Assembly: GCA_964036295.1 (NCBI GenBank)
Contig: OZ038462.1
Location: 28,209,759 to 28,273,758, forward strand
DNA length: 64,000 nucleotides
Source of the DNA: Plumapathes pennacea
Lineage: Eukaryota; Cnidaria; Anthozoa; Antipatharia; Myriopathidae
Reading direction: 5' to 3'
A program made the position numbers and the translations under genes. Below, piece after piece: positions 44,424 to 57,100 of this stretch. Numbering within the stretch: the stretch's first letter is position 1; each line of letters opens with the position of its first letter. The notes beneath the pieces are model-generated. The model searched no databases and had not been told where the DNA came from. It saw only the letters and a program-made list of their open reading frames with translations.

Positions 44424-47400
44424 TCAAGTCTTTTTCTTCTTTCTCTTTTTTTCAGCTGGTGTTGTGCTGGATCCTTGTTTGGGTTTCTTTAGTGCCGTGG
44501 TGAGGTCCAGCTCTTCCTTCTCGGGCGCAGAACTAAAACGTCAACAACTGATCGTTATCGTTTGGCCTCTTATTCTCTTTCCCATAAGAATCTTCAGTTT
44601 GCCTAATACTTAACACGGCAGTGAATGGTAGTTACTAAACTGGACACACGTATAAAGAGCTTAGCTTGCGGTGCGCAACATTCAATAACAAGATGTTGGG
44701 CGAGCACTCACGAGTGAACAATGTAGAAAATGGCTTTTAAACTCAGTAGCCACCCTTCTAGAATGCTTGTAGATCGAGGACGAAGATGGTCGGCCATGAA
44801 AGAAAGTTGAAATTAAACGCTGTAACCTGTGGAGCTTGGATAGACTGATCAGTTTCTAAATGAAAACGTCGCATCGCGTTCATAAAATCAAAGTTAGTTA
44901 CCTCTTCTTAAATTCCCCGACTTTTGATGGCGTCAAGACTACCACTTCCTCTTCTTCGCTTTCGTCACTTTCTATCGTGTAGACATCTGTCGAGAAAAAA
45001 CAAGAGCGGCTGCAGGCGCATGTTTTCCGTCCCTGCTACTTTTAACAAGGTGGCTCGAAGCTCCGAAAGGAGGTCTTTCTCCTTTCGCTCTTCTCTAGTT
45101 TAGTGTTTGCAAGTAATCACATGAATCCCCCACCTGGACTTGGTTTATTCTCGGTGGATCTTTCCTCTTTGACGCAACTTTCCTCCATCTCCATCGCGTC
45201 AGCATCTTCACTATCGTCTGCGTCATCGATCACAATCCACGTGTTGATGCCGCCTTCACCGATCTGTGCCGTGCCAGGGCCCTGTGATTGGATCATGCGC
45301 ATGCGCGTCGTAAGTTTTGAGCGTTTCTTCAAATAAACTACAAACGCGAAACCAAGCAGCGTATCTGATCACACAAAAATCGTTTTACACAATGGCTGTC
45401 CGTCGTCTTAGCGTCATGAATTTCGAAGAATCTCACTCGACCAAGGTTGCATTGCGCACTCAGCGGTCGTCATCCGCGCCATTTTTGAGGTTACCTGGAA
45501 TTCGAGGGATGTCTATTTTTCACCTACCTTGAGAACAGCATGAACGCAGCTAGACGTGTGAATAAAACGAAGTGAAGGAATACACAGACATTTGACTACG
45601 TGACCCGCTGTACTATCAGCAAGTGATTTCCTTTTACAAACTAAACGCTAAAAAAGAGGCATCTATGGAGCCGTTTTAGGATGAATGTCGAAAGTAATTG
45701 TGTTTTTACATTCGTTTGGCGTTTGCTACGCTTTTGGATTGGTTCAAACAAGTTTGACAGCATTTTAAGCCAATCAGCCAAATAGAAGCAAAACGCTCCC
45801 TTGAGTAAGCGAGTGGCGATTGCGTTTCCTCGCACGGCCGATTGGCCTCTTCTTCAAAGTAAAACCAATCTGAGATTACTTTGGCTTCTGGGTCTTTTTG
45901 GCTTCTGAAATTACTTTCTTAGGGCCTCTATGACTGGCATTGTAATTACTTCGGTTTATGTTTTCGAAAGTAACCTCCAGAAGTCGCTCTATAAAAAGTT
46001 CAGTCTATCTTCTACAAAAAAACTCTGTAGTTTTGGTTCAACTATCAGTGATCAAATAAGTATTACTATAAATGAAAATAAGACGTAAATTAATGCCTAT
46101 CTAATTGACTGAATATTGTCAAGGATACTCGTCGTGACGTGGCACGACTCCATTGGTTCTTTCTGCAAAAGGAATGCGTTATATTATAAAACTAAAGCAA
46201 CTGTTTAAAAAAAGCCACATTCAACAAATGATAATATAACGCGCATTTCAAACGTCCATATACTACAATTAACCACCACCATTAACATCACAATCACCAC
46301 GACTTGTAGGACAATAGCTTATAATTACGAAATGAAATAATAGGCGATGCTACGACTAAAAAAGTAAAAAAATAAAATAATAATAATAATAAAAAAAAAA
46401 AATCCACAATTCCCTTATTCAGGCTTGTGTACCAACCCTCTGTCGCTGTTTCCTCCACGATAGTAAGATCCACTTGCGTCGGTTCAGAAGTTGTCCGCGT
46501 TATTGTCTTCACCTTTTCACACGTCTCCTCTACAGTTTGTCCAGGAGTGCTACACAAAGAAAAAGATGAGACGTATTCAGTTAAACCAACCCCATGTTCT
46601 GTACACCACAGTCGTATTTCTTAAAGGCTGATGGAGATGCTCGTCATGTTCACAGAAAGATATACCAACCGTTTCCTAGTGTCCTTGGCAAGTGCTTGCT
46701 GAATCAGTTCGAGTATTTCCGTTACTTTGACTGTAGCGATTTTGGAACATCTAATTATCTGCAGTCAAGAGATAGTCAGAAAGTAAGCCGTGGCCTGGCA
46801 AAACGGGGACACAGTGGCAGCAACATTGCTCGTGCGTGAATGTTTCCCAAATGTTGCCCCAATTTGAAATATGTCTTGCAAACACAAGTTTGTGTCTTGG
46901 ACACAAAAAATGTTTGTGAAAAACTTCATAAACATTTTTTTTGTCCGCACTGAACACGACAATGTTGCCGCACGTTTTGCCACCCTAGAAACATTGAAGG
47001 ACAATAGGAATTCCAGAGGGAAAACTAATTGATGTCTATGCTGACCTGCTCTGTTTCAAGGGATACCCCTCCACTCATGACTGCTCCACATATTTCCCGG
47101 TGAATATTCATTGCCATGGTCATCCTACCATTCATCACACATTCCTCTTTATCAGTTGGGTCGACCAGCAGAAACTTCCTGAAGTTCAAGTGTGGAAAGT
47201 GGCAAACTGTTGAAGCAGTACTACTAAAAAGTGTTGGTTTACAGTTCTAGCTCTTTTACTCCTATTAAAGTTAAAAAGAAACACAGATTCTTCCAACTGT
47301 TCTGATGTGACTGATGTGACTGACGTACACGTAGCAAGAATTGCTACTTAAATCAGCTTTCATCTGTACATACTGTACTATCACAAATACCAAATTATCC

Positions 47401-48763
47401 ATACTTTATTATATAGACACGAGTGTTTTATTGGAAAATATACCGTGCGTAAAACCCATACGAAACTACATCCGGGACCCGAGTGGCGTATTTTCCATAT
47501 CCTCACTAGTGAGGATATCGTTGGCATCATTTCCCGCTTTTGCACGGTTGTTTGTGCAATTTCTTGCATGCAGCTTTCGAGTTGACCACTACCATAGGTT
47601 CAACTGTTCATTGTGTCGGGGATGAGCTACGTACATCCTTATTGCAGCATAGCCTTGACCGACATGCACACACAATTTCAGTCAAAGAACCTTCAGAAGT
47701 TTGTAGTGTTATCTCAGAATGTTACACAATAATTATTACCCTGGCTGATTGCTTACCCTTCATCAAAGAATGCAAAAGTGATGCAGACGGGCATGTGATG
47801 GAGTCCGAGGGGGACTGGAGCACGATCATCTGCTGAATGCTATCCATAGAAAAAAAAAAAACATATCAACAAAAGACAACTTTGCAAAAGCAATAAATAA
47901 TGTGAAACTCTCTCAACTACAGACCCTCCAATGAGACCATAGTGCAAATTACAATATAATGCATTTAATATACACAGTAGAAATGTAACTTGTCAAATGT
48001 GTACATAACTCAAATCATATTGAGAAATTCATATTGTGAGTGAAACCTTGCATTTTCAGACCTAAAAATGACAGAAAAGTTTGGTTGTAATCCAGGATCA
48101 GCCTAGTCATTATTTTACCTAGGCAAATAGGTGGATTAGCATTATATCTGTGTGTGCATGTCAGAGTTAACATCAGCCTGGTTGATATACATTTATCTGC
48201 TGTGTGAAGCCAAGAAATCAAGGTTCAGACCTACCACTGTCACCTCCTCCCCAGCTACAGAGACGTCTGGACGTCTGCAATGAAAACATGTTCAAGGTTG
48301 AGTTTTCACCTTGATTCATATGTGACATAAAAAATGTGGGTCAACAAGAAATTGATGTTTTAAATGTTTGGACTGAACTGTGCATAAATATTATACAACA
48401 TAATATTATTGTGTTACTTTTCAACACATAAAGCAAAAGGAAAGCTGTAGATCGTGAGAACACTTGCATGGCACATCAGTTTGTTTGATTCATGATTCTT
48501 TTCATGTTTACTTTTTGCAGAAAAGATTGAAAATATGTTTTAGAAACTCTGGGCTCAACCTGAAGTGTGCGAGGGCTGTGATAGCAGCAATACTGGCACA
48601 GTCCAAAATATTTCCACCTTGATCCAACACATGGACATCAACTCTCACTGACCACACCTGAAAGAGGATATACATATTAATTCCCTTGTAAGATCAATGT
48701 GTCATCAAGGGTGCAAGGTCACTTATAACCTGATCAGGCCCTTCTTTCCCTCCCCAGTGGCAA

Positions 48764-48796
<33 letters not shown>

Positions 48797-50846
48797 AATG
48801 TAATTGGCAGTGAGAGCCTGGGGATTGTCCTTTCCCAACAATCCCCTCCCCAGGCTCTCATGGCCAATAATTATATTTTTTATGTTTTTCACCACAGAGG
48901 AGGGAAAGGAGGGCCTCAGATTTTGCAAGTTATCAATGACCTTGCACCCTTGATAACAAGAAGGAAACAAGGGAATAAAATTTCAGCCATCGATCATTTT
49001 GCTGTCAGTACTGGAACAAAATATATATGCCTGCACAGCAATGACAGAGTATTAATACTAACTCTTATACCATACTTTTTCAACATATGCTACAGCAGGT
49101 ATAAAATAGACCTACCTTTTCCCCAGCAACAATACACAGGGATTCCATGTCTATTGCTCGAGATTCAACAAAGAACCTCTCCAAGCAACGATTAAGTTCC
49201 ACTCCATATTCAGACATCCTGAGAAAGTTCATGTTCAGCATTAGAGAAGTATTAGACCCAAATCAAATGCCAAACTTTCATAAGCCAAACTCAATTACAG
49301 TTTAGCTCAACCCAAGTTAATTAAGTTTGCCTGTTTAGTCAAATGCCAAATTTAATTCAGCCGAACTCAACTGAAGCACCGTTCTTTATGGTTGCTCTAG
49401 CTTTGAAGATCGACCAGCCATTCCGAATACAATCAGTTGAACTTAATTGGGTCAAACGCTGAACTTCAATTGAAGTACTGTACAGCACTCGACCTGTGAA
49501 TGATGATTCTATTTTAAAGATATTGAAACTTATTGAATAGGGGTATTGACTGGCAGGCACAATAGGGAACACAAACGCCGAACTTCACATGCATCGAACT
49601 TAATTACCTTAATTGAGTTCGGCTCATGTGAAGTACGGCACCTGACCTGGGCATTAGAGTTGTGAATGATGTATTTTTTGAAGATGTTGAAAGATAGGGA
49701 GCAGGGATGAGGAGGGCAGCCAGGAGGATCAAGGGGGATAGGGTAGGGTACAGTCTAATAATCAACAAGGAAATGCATCCTCTGGAACTCATTGAAGCCT
49801 TAATTAATTTGATTTGTGTCCTTGCTAAAATTAGATTAGATTAAATTAAAATATTCTATAATCATCAGTTAAGTGTACAGGTATTTACCTTCCAGATTCA
49901 AAGGCAGGTGAGGCCATAGGTGAGAGTTCCAAATTGATATACATTTGCCCCTCAGTTGGTCGGTTTGCTTTGGGCGTGGTTATCTCACAGGACACTTGGG
50001 CCAGAACCCTGTGCAATGTTAATCAAAAAACCATTCCCATGAATCTAACCCTTAATTTCTCTACAACCTGAAACTTCATACAGTCAATGCGAACTGATGA
50101 TCAGAAACATTGGTCAATAAATTTCACAGCCAAAGCCAACCTCAAGCTGAAACGATAACCTCATGTCCAGTATAAAATATTGAACATTCTAGCTACCTCT
50201 ACTTTGGGACACCTCCATTGAGGGGACACTTAATTCTCTTTGTCCCCCCCAAAAAAACTGCTCATAATCCTTCTATTGATTAACCTCCATTCAAGGGACA
50301 CCTTTATTCAGGAGACACTTTACCTTCTCCATAATTTTGAGCATAATTCACGATTTTTACGAGCACCGCTGGCAGGCATAATTCGCCAATTTATGAGCAT
50401 AGCTTATCCAAGCCTACTCCCGGTGCAGTGGTGTGTGAGAAGTGTTGTCTCCCAGCGGTGTGTGAGAACAGTGATTATTGACTGATGCTGATATCCCGCT
50501 TGGACAACTGATCGCTTCCTTGATCCTTTCTCACCTCGTTTTCCCAAGCTGCACTTCACAGTGTCCTCTGTCCACGCCAAATGCGATCTGAATCTTCCTG
50601 AAGTCATACGTTTCTCTTCCATCAAGGCGCTGTGTGTACACGAATTGTTCAACCTTAATATAAGATTGGCATGGCCGCAAAATTGTAGAATACCCCGCCA
50701 CTATTGTGACAGATTTCATAGCGCTTTGTAAGGTTGTAACATGGAACTATGACAAAACACAACTATTACTCTACCTTTCTTGTTCGGATGCACTGTAACA
50801 CAAAATCTTTCTCGCAAGCGGACACGCTAACACTTCCAGACTTCAT
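44424..50846 (-). CDS. EXOSC9: Exosome complex component RRP45 (EXOSC9)
   Basis: RNase PH-fold structural subunit of the nine-subunit RNA exosome ring, nuclear and cytoplasmic, non-catalytic in animals. Exons in transcript order: 50846-50775, 50629-50535, 50008-49889, 49218-49116, 48657-48560, 48274-48235, 47839-47757, 47178-47046, 46758-46670, 46549-46437, then 45281-45134, 44986-44902, 44532-44424. Conserved segments: RLDGRETYDFRKIQIAFGVD; ELGKTR-like VQLGKTRVLAQVSCEITTPK; NLELSPMASPAFESGR; ESLCIVAGEKVWSVRVDVHV; FRRPDVSVAGEEV; LGLHHMPVCITFAF. The acidic, lysine-rich tail carries PGTAQIGEGG, ESDESEEEEVVVL and a terminal KKRKKKK-type basic run. The joint between 46437 (phase 1) and 45281 (phase 0) is not resolved; a short exon of 3n+2 nt is missing from my model. 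The total is about 430 aa against 439 in human. Confidence 0.93.
46835..47000. repeat. Dispersed repeat, copy 2 (ATGTTTCCCAAATGTTGCCC family)
   Basis: The partner of 28490-28685, in the same orientation. It lies in EXOSC9 intron 8 (minus-strand gene). Confidence 0.65.
47497..47518. repeat. 22-bp perfect palindrome
   Basis: An 11-base half ATATCCTCACT is followed directly by its reverse complement. It lies in a larger repeat-like stretch (about 47410-47520) in EXOSC9 intron 7. Confidence 0.8.
48702..48958. mobile_element. MITE with about 65-nt terminal inverted repeats and internal (AAC)n
   Basis: TCATCAAGGGTGCAAGGTCA at the left is mirrored by TGACCTTGCACCCTTGATAA at the right. Similarity continues inward (GGCCC, TTTCCCTCC), and an inner hairpin, GAGAGCCTGGGGATTGT / ACAATCCCCTCCCCAGGCTCTC, closes it. 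An AAC repeat lies at about 48766-48796. It is in EXOSC9 intron 4. Confidence 0.8.
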
Positions 50847-50946
50847 TTTGAACAAAAAATAACCAGGCGTTCCAGGGAAGCTTTGCGAAGACTAGGAACG
50901 AGCACATGGGCTTTGTCCCCAGGGCCATCCGTGATGGGGAACCAAG
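50847..50946. promoter_or_regulatory. 100-bp bidirectional promoter, EXOSC9 (-) / PRORP (+)
   Basis: Only 100 bp separate the two opposing start codons, so both 5' UTRs and a shared promoter must fit here. AAGATGGCGG at the PRORP start (50945-50954) resembles a YY1 site overlapping the initiation codon. Confidence 0.65.
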
Positions 50947-52551
50947 ATGGCGGACAAGATAGTGAAAAAGATGGTCCATTTGCCGAGGCTATTTAGCACT
51001 GCACCCTTTGCATTTACTTGCACGCTGCCGCGGTATTTTATAATTCAGACTTCCTCAGTCAGGCTTATGCATTCAGGATATTCTGGAGTTCGTTTTATAT
51101 GCAATAAGACAACCATCTCTTCCCCGCAATTTATCGAAGAGCGGATGAAATATCTGGTGGAAAGTCGTGATGTCTGTGGATCCCTTCAGTTGTTTGAGAA
51201 TGCCAAGTCGGGAGGTGTGATTCCGCTTGCGAAAAGTTTCGCTTCCCTGCTGCACTTGTGCTACAGCTGTGGTCGACACGAAGAACTGGATTGTTGGTTT
51301 CAAGAAATGCGGCTTCATTACGACCACATCGGTGAAGGAGTGCGCGCGACTCTCATGAACTCCTACTGTGCACGTCAGGAATGGAAAGAAGCCCTTGGTG
51401 TTTTGGACAGCTTGAAGGCGGAAAACATGCTGCGCCATACTCGCTTTTATGTTCCCCTTATCCGAGGTTTGGCCGAAGCAGGTTACCCAAGTTTAGCTTT
51501 TGCACTGTTTCAAGAAAAGCTTGAGCATCATAGAGAGACATCTAAAACAGACAAACGGCTTATCTCGGATTCTGGAATGCTTGTGGCTTTGATAAAGTCG
51601 TGCTATCAGCGGCAGAATACGTTCGATAAGAAAAACCCACCTGTCTCTCTCCCTGGCGGTGACGAAGTTAACAGCAAGAAAACTGATGGCGAAGATTGTG
51701 TTAGCGCGCATGAGGATGCGAAAACCAGTTACAATAGAGCTTTGGAACTGTTTGAATTTTTCCAGAATTCTGGTAGTAGGCTACCAGATGATGTTCTTGA
51801 AGCTGTGAAGGATTGGTTTCAGCATGACACTTGCAGTGCTTGGAAATTGAGCAAGGTTAACATAAGCAATAAGGGAGTTTGCAACAATTGTCAAACAAAG
51901 CTTGTGAGTGGGATCCCAGTGGAAAAAGCACTTCAGCTTAGAAATGAATTACTGCACCGCCTCCAAGACTTTCGTCAACATGGACCAGACTCCACTGATG
52001 AACTTTGTGACCAGTTTTCCAAGTTTCAGGAATTTGTCCGAGCAACTGGACCATTTGACATCATTGTAGATGGACCAAACGTTGGCTATACTAGCTACAA
52101 TCTACGTTCTCCTAAGAAGACTTTTCGTGCACACTATTTGAAAGAGATTGTTCTGCATTTCACAAAAGCGGGGAAGAAAATCCTTCTCCTGGCAAATGTA
52201 AAGTCACTGCAGACAGAGATCTCTTTCATTGAATCATTGAAAAATGTAGTTGTCAAGAACTCATATAATTTCAATGACCTGGACATACTCTATGCAGCAG
52301 CATACAGTGGAATGGGTCAGGTTTTTGTTGTCACTAATGATGGATTGAAAGATCACAGACTCCTTTTGTCTGCCAGTGCAAAGTGGACATATCTGAGATG
52401 GACCAGAGAGAATCGCATTGCTGTCCAAAGTGGTCCAGGTGGTAAACTCCAATTTAAAAGAAATCAGTTTGACCCTGTTTTTCAGAGGACTGATGGGGCA
52501 TTTCACATCCCAGTGATGGATGGAACATGGAGATGTGTCCAGAAGACATGA
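50947..52551 (+). CDS. PRORP: Protein-only ribonuclease P (mitochondrial RNase P catalytic subunit), intronless
   Basis: PRORP/MRPP3 is the nuclease that cuts 5' leaders from mitochondrial tRNA precursors in animals. This single-exon frame gives 534 aa. The N terminus is basic and Ser/Thr-rich (MADKIVKKMVHLPRLFSTAP), plausible for mitochondrial import. Residues about 60-185 form PPR-like helical repeats (FASLLHLCYSCGRHEELDCW; ATLMNSYCARQEWKEALGVL). A zinc-site CxxC lies at 312/315, with partner His and Cys at the C terminus (FHIPVMDGTWRC). The NYN-type nuclease contains IIVDGPNVGY (Asp375), NFNDLDILYAAAYSG (Asp444) and VVTNDGLKDH (Asp465, Asp469). Where animal PRORPs usually have two adjacent Asp, this one reads Asn443-Asp444. 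It diverges from EXOSC9 at 100 bp. The lack of introns suggests an old retrocopy or an intron-poor family gene. Confidence 0.94.
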   Translation: MADKIVKKMVHLPRLFSTAPFAFTCTLPRYFIIQTSSVRLMHSGYSGVRFICNKTTISSPQFIEERMKYLVESRDVCGSLQLFENAKSGGVIPLAKSFASLLHLCYSCGRHEELDCWFQEMRLHYDHIGEGVRATLMNSYCARQEWKEALGVLDSLKAENMLRHTRFYVPLIRGLAEAGYPSLAFALFQEKLEHHRETSKTDKRLISDSGMLVALIKSCYQRQNTFDKKNPPVSLPGGDEVNSKKTDGEDCVSAHEDAKTSYNRALELFEFFQNSGSRLPDDVLEAVKDWFQHDTCSAWKLSKVNISNKGVCNNCQTKLVSGIPVEKALQLRNELLHRLQDFRQHGPDSTDELCDQFSKFQEFVRATGPFDIIVDGPNVGYTSYNLRSPKKTFRAHYLKEIVLHFTKAGKKILLLANVKSLQTEISFIESLKNVVVKNSYNFNDLDILYAAAYSGMGQVFVVTNDGLKDHRLLLSASAKWTYLRWTRENRIAVQSGPGGKLQFKRNQFDPVFQRTDGAFHIPVMDGTWRCVQKT

Positions 52552-53940
52552 ATATACTGTAAGTGTTAATTTTGTTGTTTGAAGACTGTGTTTGGGGGTT
52601 GGGTACACCACCATATAGAATCTTTCAAGAGTAATCAGTGATAATCTTCTGCATATAATATTATGTAGTTTGATATGCCAGGTAGAAACTACACTGTTAG
52701 TAGCAGGTGATCTTGTAAGTGGATTCAAGCTGCTCAGACTATACCCTATCGAGTTTACTCTGATGAAGGGTTAACACTCAAAACATCAGCTCAGAATTCG
52801 TACTAGCACCCAGTTTTCATACATTGCTCCAAGTTGATTCATCATACTTTTTTCTTCACAATTACCAAGACTAATTCTCCCAAGTACAGTACTAGCTTTT
52901 CATGAGCACCCCATCCTTTTAGGCCATTTTCGAGATGTCCATGGCCTGTTTCAAAATGAGGCCTTTCTTATGAAAATGAGCTTTTTACTACTCACATGCC
53001 CATTTTCACAAGAAAATATATGCACTAAGCTTTCTTCTTCAAATGGGGCCCATTAATCTCCTATGATACCAGTAAATTTGTTCAGCAGGACAGCTGTTGG
53101 AAAAATTGGGATCTAGATCCCAGGGCTAAAAGTAAAAGAGACATTTGACAGGGTTTAGAATAGATGTCTCTAATAGATGTCTCTTGTACAAGATTAATGT
53201 AACTGTGAAAAATGATAGAACCAAGATTAATTGAGCAAACCAAAGATAAAAGACCACCACAGTACTGCAAATTAGAATTTATTATTAAATAGACACTTCC
53301 TGATTGACTTGCAGTTGTTACATAATTTTGATTGTTTTTCCTGAAATGCTTAAAGTACCATACATAGTCTTACACATTAAAATACATCATTCATGTAATT
53401 ATGCTCCATTACAAATCATTCATCATCTACTTGTGGTTTTTATACCATGTTGTCAGGAAGATATGCAACAGCTACAGTATATCCTATTATGTATTACTAT
53501 GTAGAAGAAGCCTTTCAAACTAAAGCATTTGAGGCACATTAACACAAGTAGGGGGATTCTAGAGTAATAGGAATAATGATGTCCATAGGACACTGCATGT
53601 TACTGTTAGCTGCAATTTTCACTCCAATAACCCAATAGATAACTTGAATTGACTAGAGATAACTTCAAAATGTTAGTCAACAACAGTCTTCCCGGACAAT
53701 CACAGCCAATGTACTAATTTAGATTACCATGTATAGCTTCTAAATATCTGCATGTCACAATGTGAAGGCTCATAAAGAAAAACAGCATTACTTCAGGAAT
53801 TGCAGGCAAGGCTAGGAGGTCCTAGTCACTACCCAAGGGTGAAAAAATTAATTTAGGCATTTAATGCTTTGAGTGACAAACAAGAAGTACCAGCAACATT
53901 TTGAGGCACAAGTTTTTAATATTATTATTAGTTATGGTAA
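52552..53940. other. Intergenic, convergent 3' regions of PRORP and PPID
   Basis: No coding exon. On the minus strand AATAAA occurs at 53283-53278 and may end PPID. A decayed copy of the hammerhead-core-like repeat lies at 52758-52790. Confidence 0.45.
52758..52790 (+). repeat. Dispersed hammerhead-core-like motif (copy C, CpG-decayed)
   Basis: Here on the plus strand: CTGATGAAGGGTTAACACTC then AAAACATCAGC. Compared with copies A and B, GGGC/GCUC has become GGGU/ACUC, which keeps the internal stem. GAAAC and GTC have lost key bases by CpG decay. Confidence 0.5.
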
Positions 53941-54162
53941 CTATGAGAAAAGTTTTGAGTAAATTTGCTTTTCTTTTTGCCTCTTTTCTTCTATCAGTTT
54001 CCTGATTTTTACTACTTCATTGCGGATACCTGCAAAGATGAAATGTGACCAATCAAATTCTCCAGCTGAGGATAATAATAAACACTGGGATGACCAGCTG
54101 ACAAGTGCAAACACTTCCCACAAGTTGTTACGATTTGAGAGTATTTCATTTTGAAACTTTAG

Positions 54163-54194
<32 letters not shown>

Positions 54195-57100
54195 CATGTC
54201 ACTTGTTTCCATCACCAAGTCAATCCAATCACTCCATACCCTCCGCTCCCCCACTGGTGTAGACTAATTTTTTTCCAGGATTTGCAGTCATAATGTTTTA
54301 AATTACTTTAAGCTATTTCCAAGGAGAGGGGGGATTAGAGGGGTGAGTGTGAACATTACTTTTCCTTAGGAGAGGGGGTGAAGTTATTTTTGTTTGTTTC
54401 TTTTTGTTTTGCCAGTTGAATAAATTTGAGTGTACATGGATGTGGGAGTTTTGACTACAACATTATCATGCACTAAAGAATTTTAGTGATAATACTACCT
54501 TTGTCAGTGGGTTCCATTTTTGATGCTGCTTGCAGGTCAACCTGATGAAACAAGAGTAACAAAAGTCTGTCAGAATTCACTCAACTTTTGGCAATACTAC
54601 ACTGCGATTATTACAAATTAAGTGTCACATTGACAATATGGTTCTCACCATCGCCTCATCATAGTCCTTCATAAAACCATTTGCTTGGCCTCTGCGGAAC
54701 AAAGCCTTTGCATTGCTAGGATCCAAAGTTAATGCCTATGATAAAACCATGATGGTAACATGAAAAACACATGACAAATACATTAGAAAATGAGTAACAG
54801 AACGGCATATTTACTGTTCATTAAACTAGAACACCTTTATGCCCAGGTGTAAATTTTTCTAGGAATTTATGCATGTAAGATCTTGTAAGGTCTTACAAGC
54901 AAGTCGACAGAAAATAGCTGCTAAATAATTGCAGAAGCTCAAAAGGGGAATGCGAATAAGTGTCTGCCTTTAGTATAGACCACTATGACTTTCTTAGTCT
55001 TAATCATAATATCCAAAAAATTAGTAATTTACCATATTCACGACAAGTAGTCATCTACCATATTGTAATGAACACTGATCATTGTTTTGTGTTTACAGTA
55101 CAGTACGTGCTTGAATCTATTAAGTCACAACTCAGATCTTTGGAATATCCGTTTAGCACAATGCTTGATTATTACTGTGAACTAGCCTTTCTTTTTTGTT
55201 TCGCCTTTTTGTATAGCCTTTGTTCAAGTGTATAACTGTACGTGTACTTTAGACTTGTGACAGAGATTGCTGAGTTGTTCGTAGCATTTAGACTGTTTGT
55301 GATTAAAGTGTTCTGTTAGTGACCTGTGAGTTTATTCTACTCCGTGCCTTGGCAAGCGTTACAGTATTCATGACACATGTTTAAATTCTACTTCAAGGAA
55401 GAAAATGATGAGACTCAGATCAGGGGCAGCAACACAAACAAGATCATACCTCATTACAATCCTTAACGGCAGCTGGAAAGTCTCCCAGTTTTAAATTACA
55501 TGCAGCACTGCCAGAAGAATGGGTTGGAAATGAGATACAAAATGGCACAAATCCACACCGCAACCCAACTAACTTCACCTATCATCTAAAGAGGCATTCA
55601 ACTGAGTATAAGTTGTTGGTTCTCATGCCTACACACAAAAAAATAATAAAGCAAATTTTTGTGTTTATTAGGATATTGAACAAGGAAGTCATTGTTATTT
55701 AAACACCTGACAAAAACTAAACATGTTGTCTATTAACATATTTTCCCCATATTTTCCATTGTTTAGTGTGAAGCCTTCCACATGCAAATGAGTTTCATTC
55801 ACCATGTATATTTTCATGCAAATTTTGAACAAAATTTTATAAAATGAAATTAAGAAACAAAGTCCCCTATACATGGAGGATATTACATGGCCATGCAGAG
55901 ATACACATTTCACCCTGTATCTCTGCACGGCCATGTAATGTTCTGTTTATTTTATAGAACTGATCAAATATCCAGAACAAAGACATATCTCACAGCCTAT
56001 ATTTTCTGTCAGAACTTGCTGTCTTCAAAAATTGCGTGCACAGTGAACATATCACTTTTATCTTTCACATGTGAAGAAATGGCACGCAATGAAAAATATC
56101 AGTTTTTAGAACTAGAGAAATCCTTGTATTTCATCAATATCTGTATATTAATAAACAAATTTAAGAGTTGTAGTAATAATTATTAATATTTTTGTAGCAT
56201 GATACACAAATAAGAACAAACTTCTCAACCCATTCTCACCTGTTGAGGTAGCATGGTAAAGCCACCATGTTGTATTTATCCTGACGTTGATCGTCACTTT
56301 TCTGATCCCCATTTCCTGTGATATTTCCTTCATCTTCGTCTTCACTTGAACTCGACAACCTGTCCTCTGGACTGTAATTTAAATATCTGGCCACAAAATG
56401 GTGATATATGATTGAATACACTAAAATTTTGAACCTTTTCAGACAGTCTTAAAAATTACCACCAACATTTTAAACCACAACTCAAAGTGCAGCCTATCTT
56501 CAAACATGCAGATGCATCGTATACATGAGAGTTTACAACTTTGAAATTCTAACGATTCAATATATCATGTTAATTTTAAACTTGCAGTATTACAGACTTT
56601 ATACAATGTTCTACTGCACCTTAGAGCTTTCTTGTATTTCTTCTTGGCAATTTCAAAATTCTGTGCTTTAAACTGTCCATTTCCAATCTCTTTAATCTTC
56701 TCTGCTACTTCCACCACAGATTCAATCTGAAACAGGAATGATACAAAAACAGTAAAAAGTTATTTCACAGAAATCAAATTTATTATTACTTTGTACAGGG
56801 AGGATCAGTCTGAGAAGACTTAAAACCCACTACAAATTAGGCAGATTCACAAGAAAATCTCTGTTGACTTTGAGCACCAAAATTAGTAAAGAAACAAGAC
56901 AAATGCTCTGGTCTTCCCCTGCATTGTCTCTTACTTATTCTGTGTGTACAGTCCTAGATGAGAGTGAAAGTATTTAAATAACAGAAGAGATTTCTTAAAA
57001 GAGTTTCAAGAGAATGACCCACCTGGCTGAAATCAATATTGGCGTCTGCTGGCCATTCAACAAACATGTCTCCAGTCCCGTCATCTGCATTCACACCATC

